Source of the DNA: Pseudomonas fulva NBRC 16637 = DSM 17717
GTDB lineage: Bacteria; Pseudomonadota; Gammaproteobacteria; Pseudomonadales; Pseudomonadaceae
Assembly: GCF_000730565.1 (NCBI RefSeq)
Contig: NZ_BBIQ01000011.1
Coordinates: forward strand, 62,001-126,000
Direction: 5' to 3'
Length of the DNA stretch: 64,000 bases
A model generated the notes under the pieces. It did no database searches. It saw only the letters and a program-made list of their open reading frames with translations, and had not been told where the DNA came from. Positions 1 through 7,977 of the stretch are shown piece by piece (the stretch's first letter is position 1; each line of letters begins with the position of its first letter). The position numbers and the translations under genes are program-made.

Positions 1-970
1 ACAGCAGGTAGGACAGCAGCAGGTAGTCGATATGGCTACGGTGGCAAGGGACGTAGATCACCTCGTGGCCCGGGGCGATGCCCTGGACCTGCTCGATGTG
101 GTTGACCTTGATGCCGTCATAGATCTTGTGCCAGAACCAGCTGAGTACCACTTCGAGAAAGCGAATGGCCGTGTAGGTGTAGTCCGAGGCGATTTCGTTA
201 CCGTAGTGGCGGGCCTGTGCCTCGGCCTTGGCTTGGGGCACGTGCTCGCGCTCAGCGTGCTCGGCGATGGCCTGGCGCACCAACGGCGCATGGATCAAGC
301 CTTTGACCAGGTTGCGTCGGTGGGAGATGTCCGGCCCGATGACCGCTGTCTTGAGGTTGCGCAGGTGCACGCGCATCAGGCGCTGGGCCATGCGCACGGT
401 GCGGGCGTGGCCCTTGTTGTGCTGCACGAGTTCGCGCAGGTGAATCGGGGTGGAGAACTGCACCCGGGTCTTGCGTCCCAGGATCAGCACGGTCAGCAAG
501 CGGCGCAAGCGGCCGGTCACCGCCCAGCTGTCGGCAAACAGCAGCTTCCACGGGCTTGACTCGCTGTCGGGCGATTGCCCCCAGAACACACTGACCGGAA
601 TGATCTGCGCATCTTCCTCGGCGTGCTGGCCGAGCACTTCGACCAGACGCTCCAGGGTAGGCGGGGCGCCACTTTTGTCATGGCGCCCCAGCCAGTCCGG
701 GTCGGGGGTGAGGTAGAAGAACGCAGCCGCCTCGTGCAGGGGGCCGACGACCACTGGCAGTACCGGGCGTGGCAGCCCTGCCTTGGTGCATTCGTGGTCG
801 AGCACCGCCAGGTCCGTCAGCGCAGGCGAAGGCAAGGCGTAGAACACAGGGCGACTGCGGTCGAGCTTGAGGGTCAGGGCTGACTGATTGATGGTTTCGG
901 AGCGCACCCACAGGTACAAGAACCGGCGCAGAACGCCGAATACCAAGCGGTGCAGGGGAGAACGGGTCAT
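1..970 (-). CDS. plsB: Glycerol-3-phosphate acyltransferase PlsB, N-terminal part
   Basis: Catalyses the first acylation of glycerol-3-phosphate in phospholipid synthesis at the inner membrane. The reading frame starts at an ATG at 970 and runs off the left edge after about 323 codons, so only the N-terminal part is present (full-length family members are about 800 residues). The translation reaches the acyltransferase HX4D signature, [12 protein letters not shown], with H310 and D315 just before the edge. The preceding region ([19 protein letters not shown]) is typical of the PlsB N-terminal domain. It is divergent from the cold-shock gene at 1215. Identity is secure; the truncation is only the window edge. 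Confidence 0.95.
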   Translation of the reverse strand, partial: MTRSPLHRLVFGVLRRFLYLWVRSETINQSALTLKLDRSRPVFYALPSPALTDLAVLDHECTKAGLPRPVLPVVVGPLHEAAAFFYLTPDPDWLGRHDKSGAPPTLERLVEVLGQHAEEDAQIIPVSVFWGQSPDSESSPWKLLFADSWAVTGRLRRLLTVLILGRKTRVQFSTPIHLRELVQHNKGHARTVRMAQRLMRVHLRNLKTAVIGPDISHRRNLVKGLIHAPLVRQAIAEHAEREHVPQAKAEAQARHYGNEIASDYTYTAIRFLEVVLSWFWHKIYDGIKVNHIEQVQGIAPGHEVIYVPCHRSHIDYLLLSYLL

Positions 971-1214
971 GAAAAGAGCCCTGGTTGAGGGTGAAGAGTG
1001 CCGAGCGCAGCGATCACTGCGCGGTTAGCCCAGATAGGCCAGTCGTTCGCATTGCGCCTAGCTTGACGTGCACGTGGCCTGTCTTCAATTTTTTTATGCG
1101 CCAGCACCGATCAGGCCTGCCGCTTGCAGGAGATTTACGCACGCGGCGCTGATTCGGGGCGATTGTCTCGTGTCTGCAAGGCGATTTTCACAATAAAAAT
1201 CCGGAGTAGTGCAG
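971..1214. other. Divergent intergenic region plsB / cold-shock gene
   Basis: This non-coding stretch separates two divergent genes. It contains an AT-rich patch around 1088-1098 in otherwise GC-rich DNA, which could be part of a promoter or a cold-shock leader. I do not see a convincing sigma-70 pair and assign no specific site. Confidence 0.4.
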
Positions 1215-1424
1215 ATGTCGTCTCGTGAGACTGGGAACGTGAAGTGGTTCAACGATGCCAAGGGCTATGGCTTCATTCAACGGGAAGGGGGCGCAGATGT
1301 CTTCGTTCACTACCGGGCCATCCGGGGTGAGGGGCATCGTAGCCTGGTCGAGGGCCAGCAGGTCGAGTATGCCTGCGTGCAGGGCCAGAAAGGCCTGCAG
1401 GCCGAGGATGTCGTGGGTCTCTGA
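1215..1424 (+). CDS. CspA-family cold-shock protein (CapB-like)
   Basis: Single cold-shock domain protein of 69 residues that binds single-stranded nucleic acid and probably acts as an RNA chaperone. RNP1 is visible as KGYGFI (16-21) and RNP2 as VFVHY (29-33), preceded by the usual VKWFN. I chose the ATG at 1215 because a CCGGAG stretch at 1201-1206 gives good ribosome-binding spacing; a GTG two codons upstream overlaps that region. Between plsB and this gene lie about 240 bases with no gene, presumably holding its promoter and leader. A strong 15-bp hairpin follows the stop. Which csp paralogue this is cannot be settled from sequence alone. Confidence 0.93.
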   Translation: MSSRETGNVKWFNDAKGYGFIQREGGADVFVHYRAIRGEGHRSLVEGQQVEYACVQGQKGLQAEDVVGL

Positions 1425-1439
1425 GCGACCAGGCTCAAG

Positions 1440-1476
1440 CCTGAAGCTGCAAGCCGGCTGTGCTTGCAGCTTCAGG
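1440..1476. terminator. Perfect 15-bp hairpin between convergent genes
   Basis: Bases 1440-1454 (CCTGAAGCTGCAAGC) are exactly complementary to 1462-1476, with a 7-base loop. It lies 15 bases after the cold-shock gene stop and just before the end of the convergent gene at 1485. There is no U-run on either side. It may act as a bidirectional terminator or an mRNA 3'-end stabiliser, or be a repeat-family palindrome. Confidence 0.7.
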
Positions 1477-1484
1477 GACGCCCA

Positions 1485-1865
1485 TCAGGGCGACGTGCGC
1501 CAGGTGATTTCCTCTTCGCCGTCGGCACTGATACGCACCCAGCGGTCAGCATCTTCCTCGCCGTCTTCCTCTACCCAGCCGCCGGGTGCACAGCGTACTT
1601 CCACACCCAGAGCCGCGTGGGCATCACGACCACAGGCGATATCATCGGCCCAGGGCGTCTGGTCGCTTTCCAGGTACAGGCTGTTCCATTTCCCTACAGC
1701 CTTGGGTAACCAAGTGACCGGAATGTTACCGGCCTGGCACTTGTAGGTCTGGCCTTTCTGCTTCCATTCGGTGCACGGGCCGATGGCCTGGGTCAGCCAG
1801 GCTGCAATCTGCTTGTGGTCGACTTCGGCGTCTTTGAGATAAATCTCGATATCAGGTTGGCGCAT
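1485..1865 (-). CDS. Small conserved-looking protein of unknown function
   Basis: About 126 residues beginning MRQPDIEIYLKDAEV. It is acidic, has no signal peptide or membrane segment, and contains several Trp and Cys (GPCTEWKQ, TYKCQAGN, EVRCAPGGW) and an acidic C-terminus ending EEEITWRTSP. I do not recognise a family. The start is ambiguous. An ATG at 1865 follows GGAGGTG closely, while an ATG at 1886 overlaps the rlmA stop as ATGA and would give 133 residues. The overlap or near-overlap suggests translational coupling with rlmA, but says nothing specific about function. Codon use matches its neighbours, so it is very likely a real gene. Confidence 0.8.
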   Translation of the reverse strand: MRQPDIEIYLKDAEVDHKQIAAWLTQAIGPCTEWKQKGQTYKCQAGNIPVTWLPKAVGKWNSLYLESDQTPWADDIACGRDAHAALGVEVRCAPGGWVEEDGEEDADRWVRISADGEEEITWRTSP

Positions 1866-1882
1866 AACACCTCCGGGTGTGC

Positions 1883-2695
1883 TCATGCTTGGCGCACGAA
1901 ATAGTCAAAACGCATGGAGACGGTGACCTCGAACGGTTCCGGCTGCTCGATCACGCGCGCCCGACGCTCTGCACTGGCGCGCCAGCCATGCGGGGTCATG
2001 GCGAGCAGGGCAGCGCGGGCTTGGGGTTCGGCCAGGCTCAGGCGAAATTCCAGGACCTCGCCATGGGCGTGATACATGCCCTGGGGCACGAGGGCCAGGT
2101 GCTTGTCGTCAGCATAGGGGCGCACGTGGTCGTAGAGCACTTCGCGCAGCTCCATCAGGTGGCCGCTGGTAGGGCCTACGCGCATCAGGCCACCGCCTGG
2201 GCTCAGCACACGGCTGGCTTCGGCCCAATCGAGCGGGCTGAAGACGCTGGCGATGAACTGGCAGCTGGCATCGGCCAGCGGCACGCGCGCCATGCTGGCT
2301 ACCATCCAGGTGACGTCCGGTGCGCGGCGGCAGGCACGCTTGATGGCCTCGCGGGAGATATCCAGGGCGTAGCCTTGGGCATCAGGCAGTGCCTGGGCCA
2401 ATTGCGCGGTGTAGTAGCCTTCGCCGCAACCGATGTCCAGCCAAGTACCTGGCTGGCGCTCGACCGCCAATTGCGCCAGCCGTCCGGCCACCGGTGCATA
2501 ATGGCCAGCGTCCAGAAAATGACGGCGTGCCTCGACCATGGCCTGGTTGTCACCTGGGTCGCGACTGTTCTTGTGCTGCACCGGCAGCAGGTTCAGGTAG
2601 CCCTGGCGCGCGCGATCGAAGCGGTGGCCCGCTGGGCACACCACACCGTTGTCCAGCGGGCTCAGGGCAGCCTGGCAGAGTGGGCAGGTCAGCAT
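1883..2695 (-). CDS. rlmA: 23S rRNA (guanine-N1)-methyltransferase RlmA
   Basis: Transfers a methyl group from SAM to N1 of a guanine in domain II of 23S rRNA (G745 in E. coli). The 270-residue product has an N-terminal zinc-binding module C4-x2-C7-x12-C20-x3-H24, then HKNSRDPGDN, the SAM-binding LDIGCGEGYYT and the SPLDWAEASRVL segment, all typical of RlmA/RrmA. The ATG at 2695 overlaps the dapE stop as TGATG, so the two are probably translationally coupled. The zinc module separates it from generic class I methyltransferases, including the TlrB-type relatives found in Gram-positives. Confidence 0.93.
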   Translation of the reverse strand: MLTCPLCQAALSPLDNGVVCPAGHRFDRARQGYLNLLPVQHKNSRDPGDNQAMVEARRHFLDAGHYAPVAGRLAQLAVERQPGTWLDIGCGEGYYTAQLAQALPDAQGYALDISREAIKRACRRAPDVTWMVASMARVPLADASCQFIASVFSPLDWAEASRVLSPGGGLMRVGPTSGHLMELREVLYDHVRPYADDKHLALVPQGMYHAHGEVLEFRLSLAEPQARAALLAMTPHGWRASAERRARVIEQPEPFEVTVSMRFDYFVRQA

Positions 2696-3846
2696 CAGAC
2701 GAGCAACCGTACCAGGGTCTGGTAGTAGATTTCGGTCAGCAGGTCCAGGTCGCTGGCCAGGATGCGCTCGTCGACCTGGTGAATGGTGGCGTTGACCGGG
2801 CCAAGTTCGACCACCTGGGTGCCCATGGTGGCAATGAAGCGGCCATCGGAGGTGCCGCCGCTGGTCGAGGGTTGGGTGTCGCGGCCGGTGACGCCCTTGA
2901 TGCTGGCCGAAACCGCATCGAGCAGCTCGCCCGGCTCGGTCAGGAACGGCAGGCCGGACAACGCCCACTCCACCGACCAATCCAGTTCATGCTTGTCCAG
3001 GATCGCCGAAACCCGAGCCTTCAGGCCCTCCACGGTGGACTCGGTGGAGAAGCGGAAGTTGAACAGCGCCGTCAGTTCGCCGGGCACCACGTTGGTTGCA
3101 CCGGTCCCGGCGTTGAGATTGGAAATCTGGAAGCTGGTTGGGGGGAAGAAGGCGTTCCCCTGGTCCCAATGCTCGGCTGCCAATTCGGCCAGCGCTGGCG
3201 CGGCCAGGTGGATCGGGTTGCGCGCCAGGTGCGGGTAGGCGACGTGGCCTTGCTTGCCGCGTACGGTCAGCGTGGCGCCGAGCGAGCCGCGACGGCCATT
3301 CTTGACCACATCGCCCAGCACGTTGGTGCTGGAGGGCTCGCCGACGATGCACCAGTCCAGGCGCTGGTTGCGCGCCTTGAGGCGCTCGACCACGGCCTTG
3401 GTGCCGTGATGGGCCGGGCCTTCCTCGTCACTGGTGATCAGGAAGGCAACCTGGCCCCGGTGGCCTGGGTAGTCACGCACGAAGCGCTCGCTGGCCACCA
3501 CCATGCACGCCAGGCTGCCCTTCATGTCGGCCGCGCCACGGCCGCAGAGCATGCCGTCGGCATCGATCAGCGCCTGGAACGGCTCGTGTTGCCACTGCTG
3601 GACCGGGCCGGTAGGCACGACATCGGTATGGCCAGCAAAGCACAGCACCGGGCCTGCCTGAGTGCCATGGGTGGCCCAGAAATTGTCGACGTCCTCGATG
3701 CGCATCGGTTCAAGCTCGAAGCCCACGGCGCCCAGGCGCTGCATCATCTGCGCCTGACAATCGGCGTCGACGGGGGTGACCGAGGGACGACGTATCAGGT
3801 CGCAGGCCAGTTGAAGGGTAGGCGAGAGCTCGGCAGGGGCCGTCAT
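2695..3846 (-). CDS. dapE: Succinyl-diaminopimelate desuccinylase DapE
   Basis: Metallo-hydrolase that removes succinate from N-succinyl-LL-diaminopimelate in the lysine/peptidoglycan precursor pathway. The 383-residue length matches the M20 family. Metal-binding and catalytic motifs are visible: [22 protein letters not shown] and [11 protein letters not shown], followed by the dimerisation region and a C-terminal [10 protein letters not shown]. Other genes of the same pathway (dapD, dapC) lie within 11 kb but in separate transcription units. It is the first gene of a dapE-rlmA pair with a one-base overlap. Confidence 0.97.
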   Translation of the reverse strand: MTAPAELSPTLQLACDLIRRPSVTPVDADCQAQMMQRLGAVGFELEPMRIEDVDNFWATHGTQAGPVLCFAGHTDVVPTGPVQQWQHEPFQALIDADGMLCGRGAADMKGSLACMVVASERFVRDYPGHRGQVAFLITSDEEGPAHHGTKAVVERLKARNQRLDWCIVGEPSSTNVLGDVVKNGRRGSLGATLTVRGKQGHVAYPHLARNPIHLAAPALAELAAEHWDQGNAFFPPTSFQISNLNAGTGATNVVPGELTALFNFRFSTESTVEGLKARVSAILDKHELDWSVEWALSGLPFLTEPGELLDAVSASIKGVTGRDTQPSTSGGTSDGRFIATMGTQVVELGPVNATIHQVDERILASDLDLLTEIYYQTLVRLLV

Positions 3847-3890
3847 GGGGAACTCCGGGGCAAGGCAAGGCGGGAAAACTGAGGGGCGTT

Positions 3891-4024
3891 ATCTTATATC
3901 AAATGATGCCGGGCTTCACGGCCCAATCGCCGACAAGCCCGCCCCTGCACGCATTCGCACAATACGCAGTCCTTTTGCAGGCGACTTGCCGGTGATGGCC
4001 GGCAGGTCGGCCTGCAAGGCCTCA
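3891..4024. other. Intergenic region with a weak REP-like segment
   Basis: This gap lies between dapE (upstream side) and the end of the glucan synthase gene. It contains a segment near 3926-3950 (ATCGCCGACAAGCCCGCC) that resembles a decayed P. putida REP element, and a short GCCGG/CCGGC-rich hairpin near 3990-4015. The match is by eye and partial, so I do not call a repeat. Confidence 0.3.
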
Positions 4025-4027
4025 CGC

Positions 4028-6625
4028 CTAGGGCGTCTCGACAGCCTTTTCCGTAGCCTTTGCTTCAGGCTTGGGCAGTGATGACAGAAACGCCATCACC
4101 AGCGCGGCCAGGTAGGGCAGCGACTGCACCAGGAGCATGGCGACCCAGAAGCGCATGTCCGAGCTCGGCAAGCCCTGCACCAGGTAAATTCCGGCTGCAG
4201 CGCCCCACAACAGCAGCATGATGAACAGTTCTTCCCGCGCTTCGGAAATCGCCACCAGCAAGCCATGGCTGTCGGCATTTTTCGGCGTGCGGAAGAACGG
4301 CATGCTGCTGGTGAAGAACCCGTACAGCACGGCCTTGGCGATGGTGTGCGACAACGCCAACCCGGCCAGCGCAGCGGCCAGTGCATCCTTGAGGTTGACC
4401 CCAACGGCGCGGCGATACAGGAACACGATCTTGCCGACCTTGAAGAAGAACAGCGCCAGCGGCGGGATGGCGAAGATCATCAGCGGCGGGTCCACCCGGT
4501 GCGGCACGATGATCATGGCGGCAGACCACAACAAGGCCCCCACCGTGAAGAAGATGTTCATGCCGTCGGCAATCCACGGCAGCCAGCCGGCCAGGAAGTG
4601 GTAACGCTGGCCGCGGGTCAATTCACTGCCTTTGCCGCGCAGCAGGGCAGCGGCGTGGTGCTTGATGATCTGGATGGCGCCATAGGCCCAGCGGAAGCGC
4701 TGTTTCTTGAAGTCGATGAAGGTGTCAGGCATCAAGCCCTTGCCATAGCTGTTGTGGGCGTAGGCCGCCGACAGGCCCTTCTCGAACACCCGCAGGCCAA
4801 GTTCGGCGTCTTCGCAGATGCACCACTCGGCCCAGCCCAGTTCGTCCAGCACGCTGCGCCGGGTCATGGTCATGGTGCCGTGCTGGATGATCGCATCGCG
4901 GTCGTTGCGGGTGACCATGCCAATGTGGAAGAAGCCCTTGTACTCGCTGTAGCACAGCTTCTTGAAGGCGCTCTCGTGCTGGTCGCGGTAGTCTTGCGGC
5001 GACTGCACCACGGCGATCTTCGGATCGGCGAAATGCGGCACCATGTGCTTGAGCCAGTTGCGGTCGACGCAGTAGTCCGAGTCGATCACCGCGATCACTT
5101 CGGCATCCTTGGCCGTGTGCGGGAGCAGGTAGTTGAGCGCTCCGCCCTTGAAACCGGCCAGGGGTGCGACGTGGAAGAACCGGAAGCGCTCGCCGAGCTT
5201 TTCACAGTGGGCCTTGAGCGGCTCCCACACGGCCAGGTCCTTGGTGTTGTTGTCGATGACCAGCACTTCGTAGTCCGGATAATCCAGCGCGGCCAGGGCA
5301 TCGAGGGTCTGTTTGACCATTTCCGGCGGTTCGTTGTAGCACGGCACATGCACCGACACTTTCGGTCGGTAGGCACTGTCGCCGTGCACCGGCAGGAATT
5401 CGCGCCGCCGCTTGTGCGTCCATACCGCCTCGGCCAGCTCATGGGCTTCGGTCAGCAGCACGATGAACACCCCCAGTGCGCCAAGGGCCAGGAGCACGCC
5501 TACCGTAAGGCTGAACCAGGTGCTGTACTGCTGGCTGTAGTCGTAGGCGATCCACACCAGCACCGATCCGCACAGGAACGTGATGAACGTCAGGAAGGTG
5601 CGCCCACGCTGGCGCAGGGCCGAGCCATCGATGAACAGCACCATCAGTGCAATCATCGCCAGCACCACCGAGGCCACTGCCAAGGCTCGCCATTGGGGAA
5701 TGGCGACCACGGGGCCTTCGAAGTTGAATTTCTGCTGGCGTTCGGCGTTGAATACGCCCCAATAGGCCCCGACCGAGCCTTCATCGCTGGCTTTCCAGGG
5801 TTGGTCGTAGGCTTCGATCACAAAATAGTTGAAGCCGCGTCGGTTGAGCGTGTTGACCAGGGTGCGCAGGTAGATGGCCTGGTCGGCCTGGGTGGCATCG
5901 GCACCACCGCGCATCCGGCCATTGCTCGGCCAGCCCACTTCCGAAAGCAGCAGCGGCTTGCGGGGAAACTGGTGTTTCAGCTCCCGCGCACGGTCGAGGA
6001 CGAACTCGACCGAGTCCTTCATGGGCACGAATTCCCAGTAGGGCAGGATGTGGGCGGCGATCAGGTCCACATGCTTGGCCAGTTGCGGGTTCTGTTTCCA
6101 GATGTGCCACTGCTCGCTGGTGGTCACCGGCACTTTCACGGCCGCGCGTACACGGTCCAGGTACTGGATGAGGTTTTCCGGCGTCACTTCCTCGCGGAAC
6201 AAGGCTTCGTTGCCGACCACCACCCGTACCACGCTGCGCGAGGTGTTGGCCAGTTCGATGGCCGTGGCGATCTCGCGCTCGTTACGCTCAAGGTCCGGGC
6301 TGATCCAGATCCCCACCGTTACCCGCAGGCCGAATTCCTCGGCCAGCTTCGGGATGTGCGCCTGGGTGCCTTCGACGGTGTAGATACGGATGCTGTCGGT
6401 GAGCTTGCTCATCTGCTCCAGGTCCTGACGCATCTCGTTGTCGTCCGGGTACTGACCCTTCTGCGGGCTTTCACCCAGGCGAAACGGCGAGTAGGAAAAG
6501 CCGGAGATTTGTTCGGGCCAGGCCGGTGCCGATACCGGGCGATTGATCAGCGCCCAGAAACCGGTGAACAGCGCCGCGATGGCCAGGACCACTACCAGGT
6601 TCAGGCCGAATTTACGTGAAGACAT
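4028..6625 (-). CDS. Membrane GH17/GT2 fusion, probable beta-glucan synthase
   Basis: An 865-residue membrane protein that probably builds and remodels a beta-glucan. An N-terminal membrane anchor (about 8-27) precedes a GH17-like domain carrying both expected glutamates, VVGNE (E140) and LLSEVGWPS (E229). After membrane segments near 312-334, 343-362 and 371-393 comes a processive GT2 domain (about 420-650) with VIDNNT, DSD (515-517), CEDAE (604-607) and QRFRW (642-646). The C-terminus holds further membrane segments. This architecture is known from pseudomonad NdvB-like proteins linked to beta-1,3 glucans. The exact linkage and product cannot be read from sequence. It stands alone, divergent from tcdA. 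Confidence 0.88.
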   Translation of the reverse strand: MSSRKFGLNLVVVLAIAALFTGFWALINRPVSAPAWPEQISGFSYSPFRLGESPQKGQYPDDNEMRQDLEQMSKLTDSIRIYTVEGTQAHIPKLAEEFGLRVTVGIWISPDLERNEREIATAIELANTSRSVVRVVVGNEALFREEVTPENLIQYLDRVRAAVKVPVTTSEQWHIWKQNPQLAKHVDLIAAHILPYWEFVPMKDSVEFVLDRARELKHQFPRKPLLLSEVGWPSNGRMRGGADATQADQAIYLRTLVNTLNRRGFNYFVIEAYDQPWKASDEGSVGAYWGVFNAERQQKFNFEGPVVAIPQWRALAVASVVLAMIALMVLFIDGSALRQRGRTFLTFITFLCGSVLVWIAYDYSQQYSTWFSLTVGVLLALGALGVFIVLLTEAHELAEAVWTHKRRREFLPVHGDSAYRPKVSVHVPCYNEPPEMVKQTLDALAALDYPDYEVLVIDNNTKDLAVWEPLKAHCEKLGERFRFFHVAPLAGFKGGALNYLLPHTAKDAEVIAVIDSDYCVDRNWLKHMVPHFADPKIAVVQSPQDYRDQHESAFKKLCYSEYKGFFHIGMVTRNDRDAIIQHGTMTMTRRSVLDELGWAEWCICEDAELGLRVFEKGLSAAYAHNSYGKGLMPDTFIDFKKQRFRWAYGAIQIIKHHAAALLRGKGSELTRGQRYHFLAGWLPWIADGMNIFFTVGALLWSAAMIIVPHRVDPPLMIFAIPPLALFFFKVGKIVFLYRRAVGVNLKDALAAALAGLALSHTIAKAVLYGFFTSSMPFFRTPKNADSHGLLVAISEAREELFIMLLLWGAAAGIYLVQGLPSSDMRFWVAMLLVQSLPYLAALVMAFLSSLPKPEAKATEKAVETP

Positions 6626-6711
6626 TGTCGTCCATAAGTGTCGAAGTGTTACGACATTAAAGCAGGGTTAAGGTGTCTTTCCTAACCGTGCAGGGCATGG
6701 CCTGGCTGGCC

Positions 6712-6717
6712 TATAAT
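6712..6717 (+). promoter_or_regulatory. Candidate -10 element for tcdA
   Basis: A perfect TATAAT sits 26 bases upstream of the tcdA ATG in the divergent gap 6626-6743. No good TTGACA-like -35 is visible at 17 bases, so this is a probable but unproven sigma-70 promoter with a short leader. Confidence 0.5.
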
Positions 6718-6743
6718 GCGCGCCGGTTTTTTGGGGTATTGAC

Positions 6744-7553
6744 ATGAGCACAGAAGATCCACGTTTTGCAGGGGTGGCCCGGTTGTATGGCGACCAGGGC
6801 CTGCAGCGCCTGCAGCAGGCCCACGTGGGCATCGTCGGGATTGGCGGGGTGGGCTCGTGGGTGGCCGAAGCCTTGGCCCGCTCGGGGGTGGGTGAGATCA
6901 CCCTGTTTGACTTGGATGATGTGTGCGTGAGCAATACCAACCGTCAGGCCCATGCGCTGGAAGGGCAGGTGGGCCGGCCCAAGGTCGAGGTGATGGCCGA
7001 GCGCCTGCGGGCCATCAACCCGGCGTGCAAGGTCCACGCGGTGGCCGATTTCGTCACCCGCGAGACCATGGCCGAGTACATCACCGAACAGTTCGACTAC
7101 GTGGTGGACTGCATTGACAGCGTCATGGCCAAGGCAGCCCTGATAGCCTGGTGCCGGCGGCGCAAGATCGGCATCGTCACCACCGGTGGTGCAGGTGGCC
7201 AGATCGACCCGACCCAGATCCAGATCGCGGACTTGAACAAGACCTTCAACGACCCGCTGGCCTCAAGGGTGCGCTCGACCTTGCGCCGCGACTACAACTT
7301 CTCGCGCAATGTCAGCCGTAACTATGGCGTGCCCTGTGTGTTTTCCAGTGAACAGCTGCGTTATCCCAAGGGGGATGGCAGTGTATGCCTGCAGAAGAGT
7401 TTCGTGGGCGAAGGCGTACGGCTGGACTGCTCCGGCGGCTTTGGCGCGGTGATGATGGTGACGGCCACGTTCGGCATGGTTGCCGCCAGCAAAGCCGTGG
7501 AGAAGCTGGTAGCGGGCGCCAGGCGGCCATCGGAGCGTGTCCGGCCGGAGTGA
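6744..7553 (+). CDS. tcdA: tRNA threonylcarbamoyladenosine dehydratase TcdA (CsdL)
   Basis: ATP-dependent E1-like enzyme that cyclises t6A37 of ANN-decoding tRNAs to ct6A. The 269-residue product has the nucleotide-binding GIGGVG (32-37), FDLDDVCVSNTNRQ, VDCIDS and the late DCSGGFGAVM segment of the TcdA/CsdL family. It converges on csdE-csdA, which encode the sulfur-transfer partners that support this reaction in E. coli, so the context fits well. The start follows GGGGTATTGAC. Confidence 0.95.
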   Translation: MSTEDPRFAGVARLYGDQGLQRLQQAHVGIVGIGGVGSWVAEALARSGVGEITLFDLDDVCVSNTNRQAHALEGQVGRPKVEVMAERLRAINPACKVHAVADFVTRETMAEYITEQFDYVVDCIDSVMAKAALIAWCRRRKIGIVTTGGAGGQIDPTQIQIADLNKTFNDPLASRVRSTLRRDYNFSRNVSRNYGVPCVFSSEQLRYPKGDGSVCLQKSFVGEGVRLDCSGGFGAVMMVTATFGMVAASKAVEKLVAGARRPSERVRPE

Positions 7554-7566
7554 ATGCGCAGTGGCA

Positions 7567-7977
7567 TCAACGCCCAGAAGCCAGCACCGCCATTCGCTGC
7601 ACCACGGCATGCAAGCCGTTGCTGCGTGAGGGTGACAGCTGGCGTTCAAGGCCCAGTTGCCCGAACCAGTCCTGCACGTCCAGCGCCAGCAGCGCCTCAC
7701 CACTCAAGCCCTGCACCCTCACCAGCAGCAGCGCCAGCAGACCGCGCAGCAAGCGTGCATCGCTGCTGGCCTTGAATTGCCAGTGGCCGTCCACGGCATC
7801 GGCCACCAGCCAGACCAGGCTTTCGCACCCGTGAACGCGATTGGCTTCGGTCTTCTCGGCTTCAGTCAGCGGTTCCAGGCGGTCCCCCCACTGCATCAAC
7901 AACCTCGCGCGCTGCTCCCAGCCCTTGCTCTGCGCAAAGGCCTCCAGTGCCTGATCGGCTTGTGCTGGCAAGGTCAT
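7567..7977 (-). CDS. csdE: Sulfur acceptor protein CsdE (SufE family)
   Basis: A 136-residue SufE/CsdE-type protein that accepts persulfide sulfur from the cysteine desulfurase CsdA. The acceptor cysteine is C51 in NRVHGCESLVWL, the family signature. The ATG overlaps the csdA stop by four bases, indicating translational coupling. Its 3' end faces the end of tcdA across 13 bases. The csdA and tcdA neighbours favour CsdE over SufE. Confidence 0.93.
   Translation of the reverse strand: MTLPAQADQALEAFAQSKGWEQRARLLMQWGDRLEPLTEAEKTEANRVHGCESLVWLVADAVDGHWQFKASSDARLLRGLLALLLVRVQGLSGEALLALDVQDWFGQLGLERQLSPSRSNGLHAVVQRMAVLASGR

Noticed and set aside
3891..4024. REP element after dapE
   Set aside because: Only a partial match to a P. 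putida REP consensus as I remember it, with no clean palindrome. Listed as weak, not called a repeat.
4265..6619. Plus-strand open frame of 784 codons opposite the glucan synthase
   Set aside because: Antisense shadow; the minus strand carries intact GH17 and GT2 motifs, while the plus-strand reading shows none.
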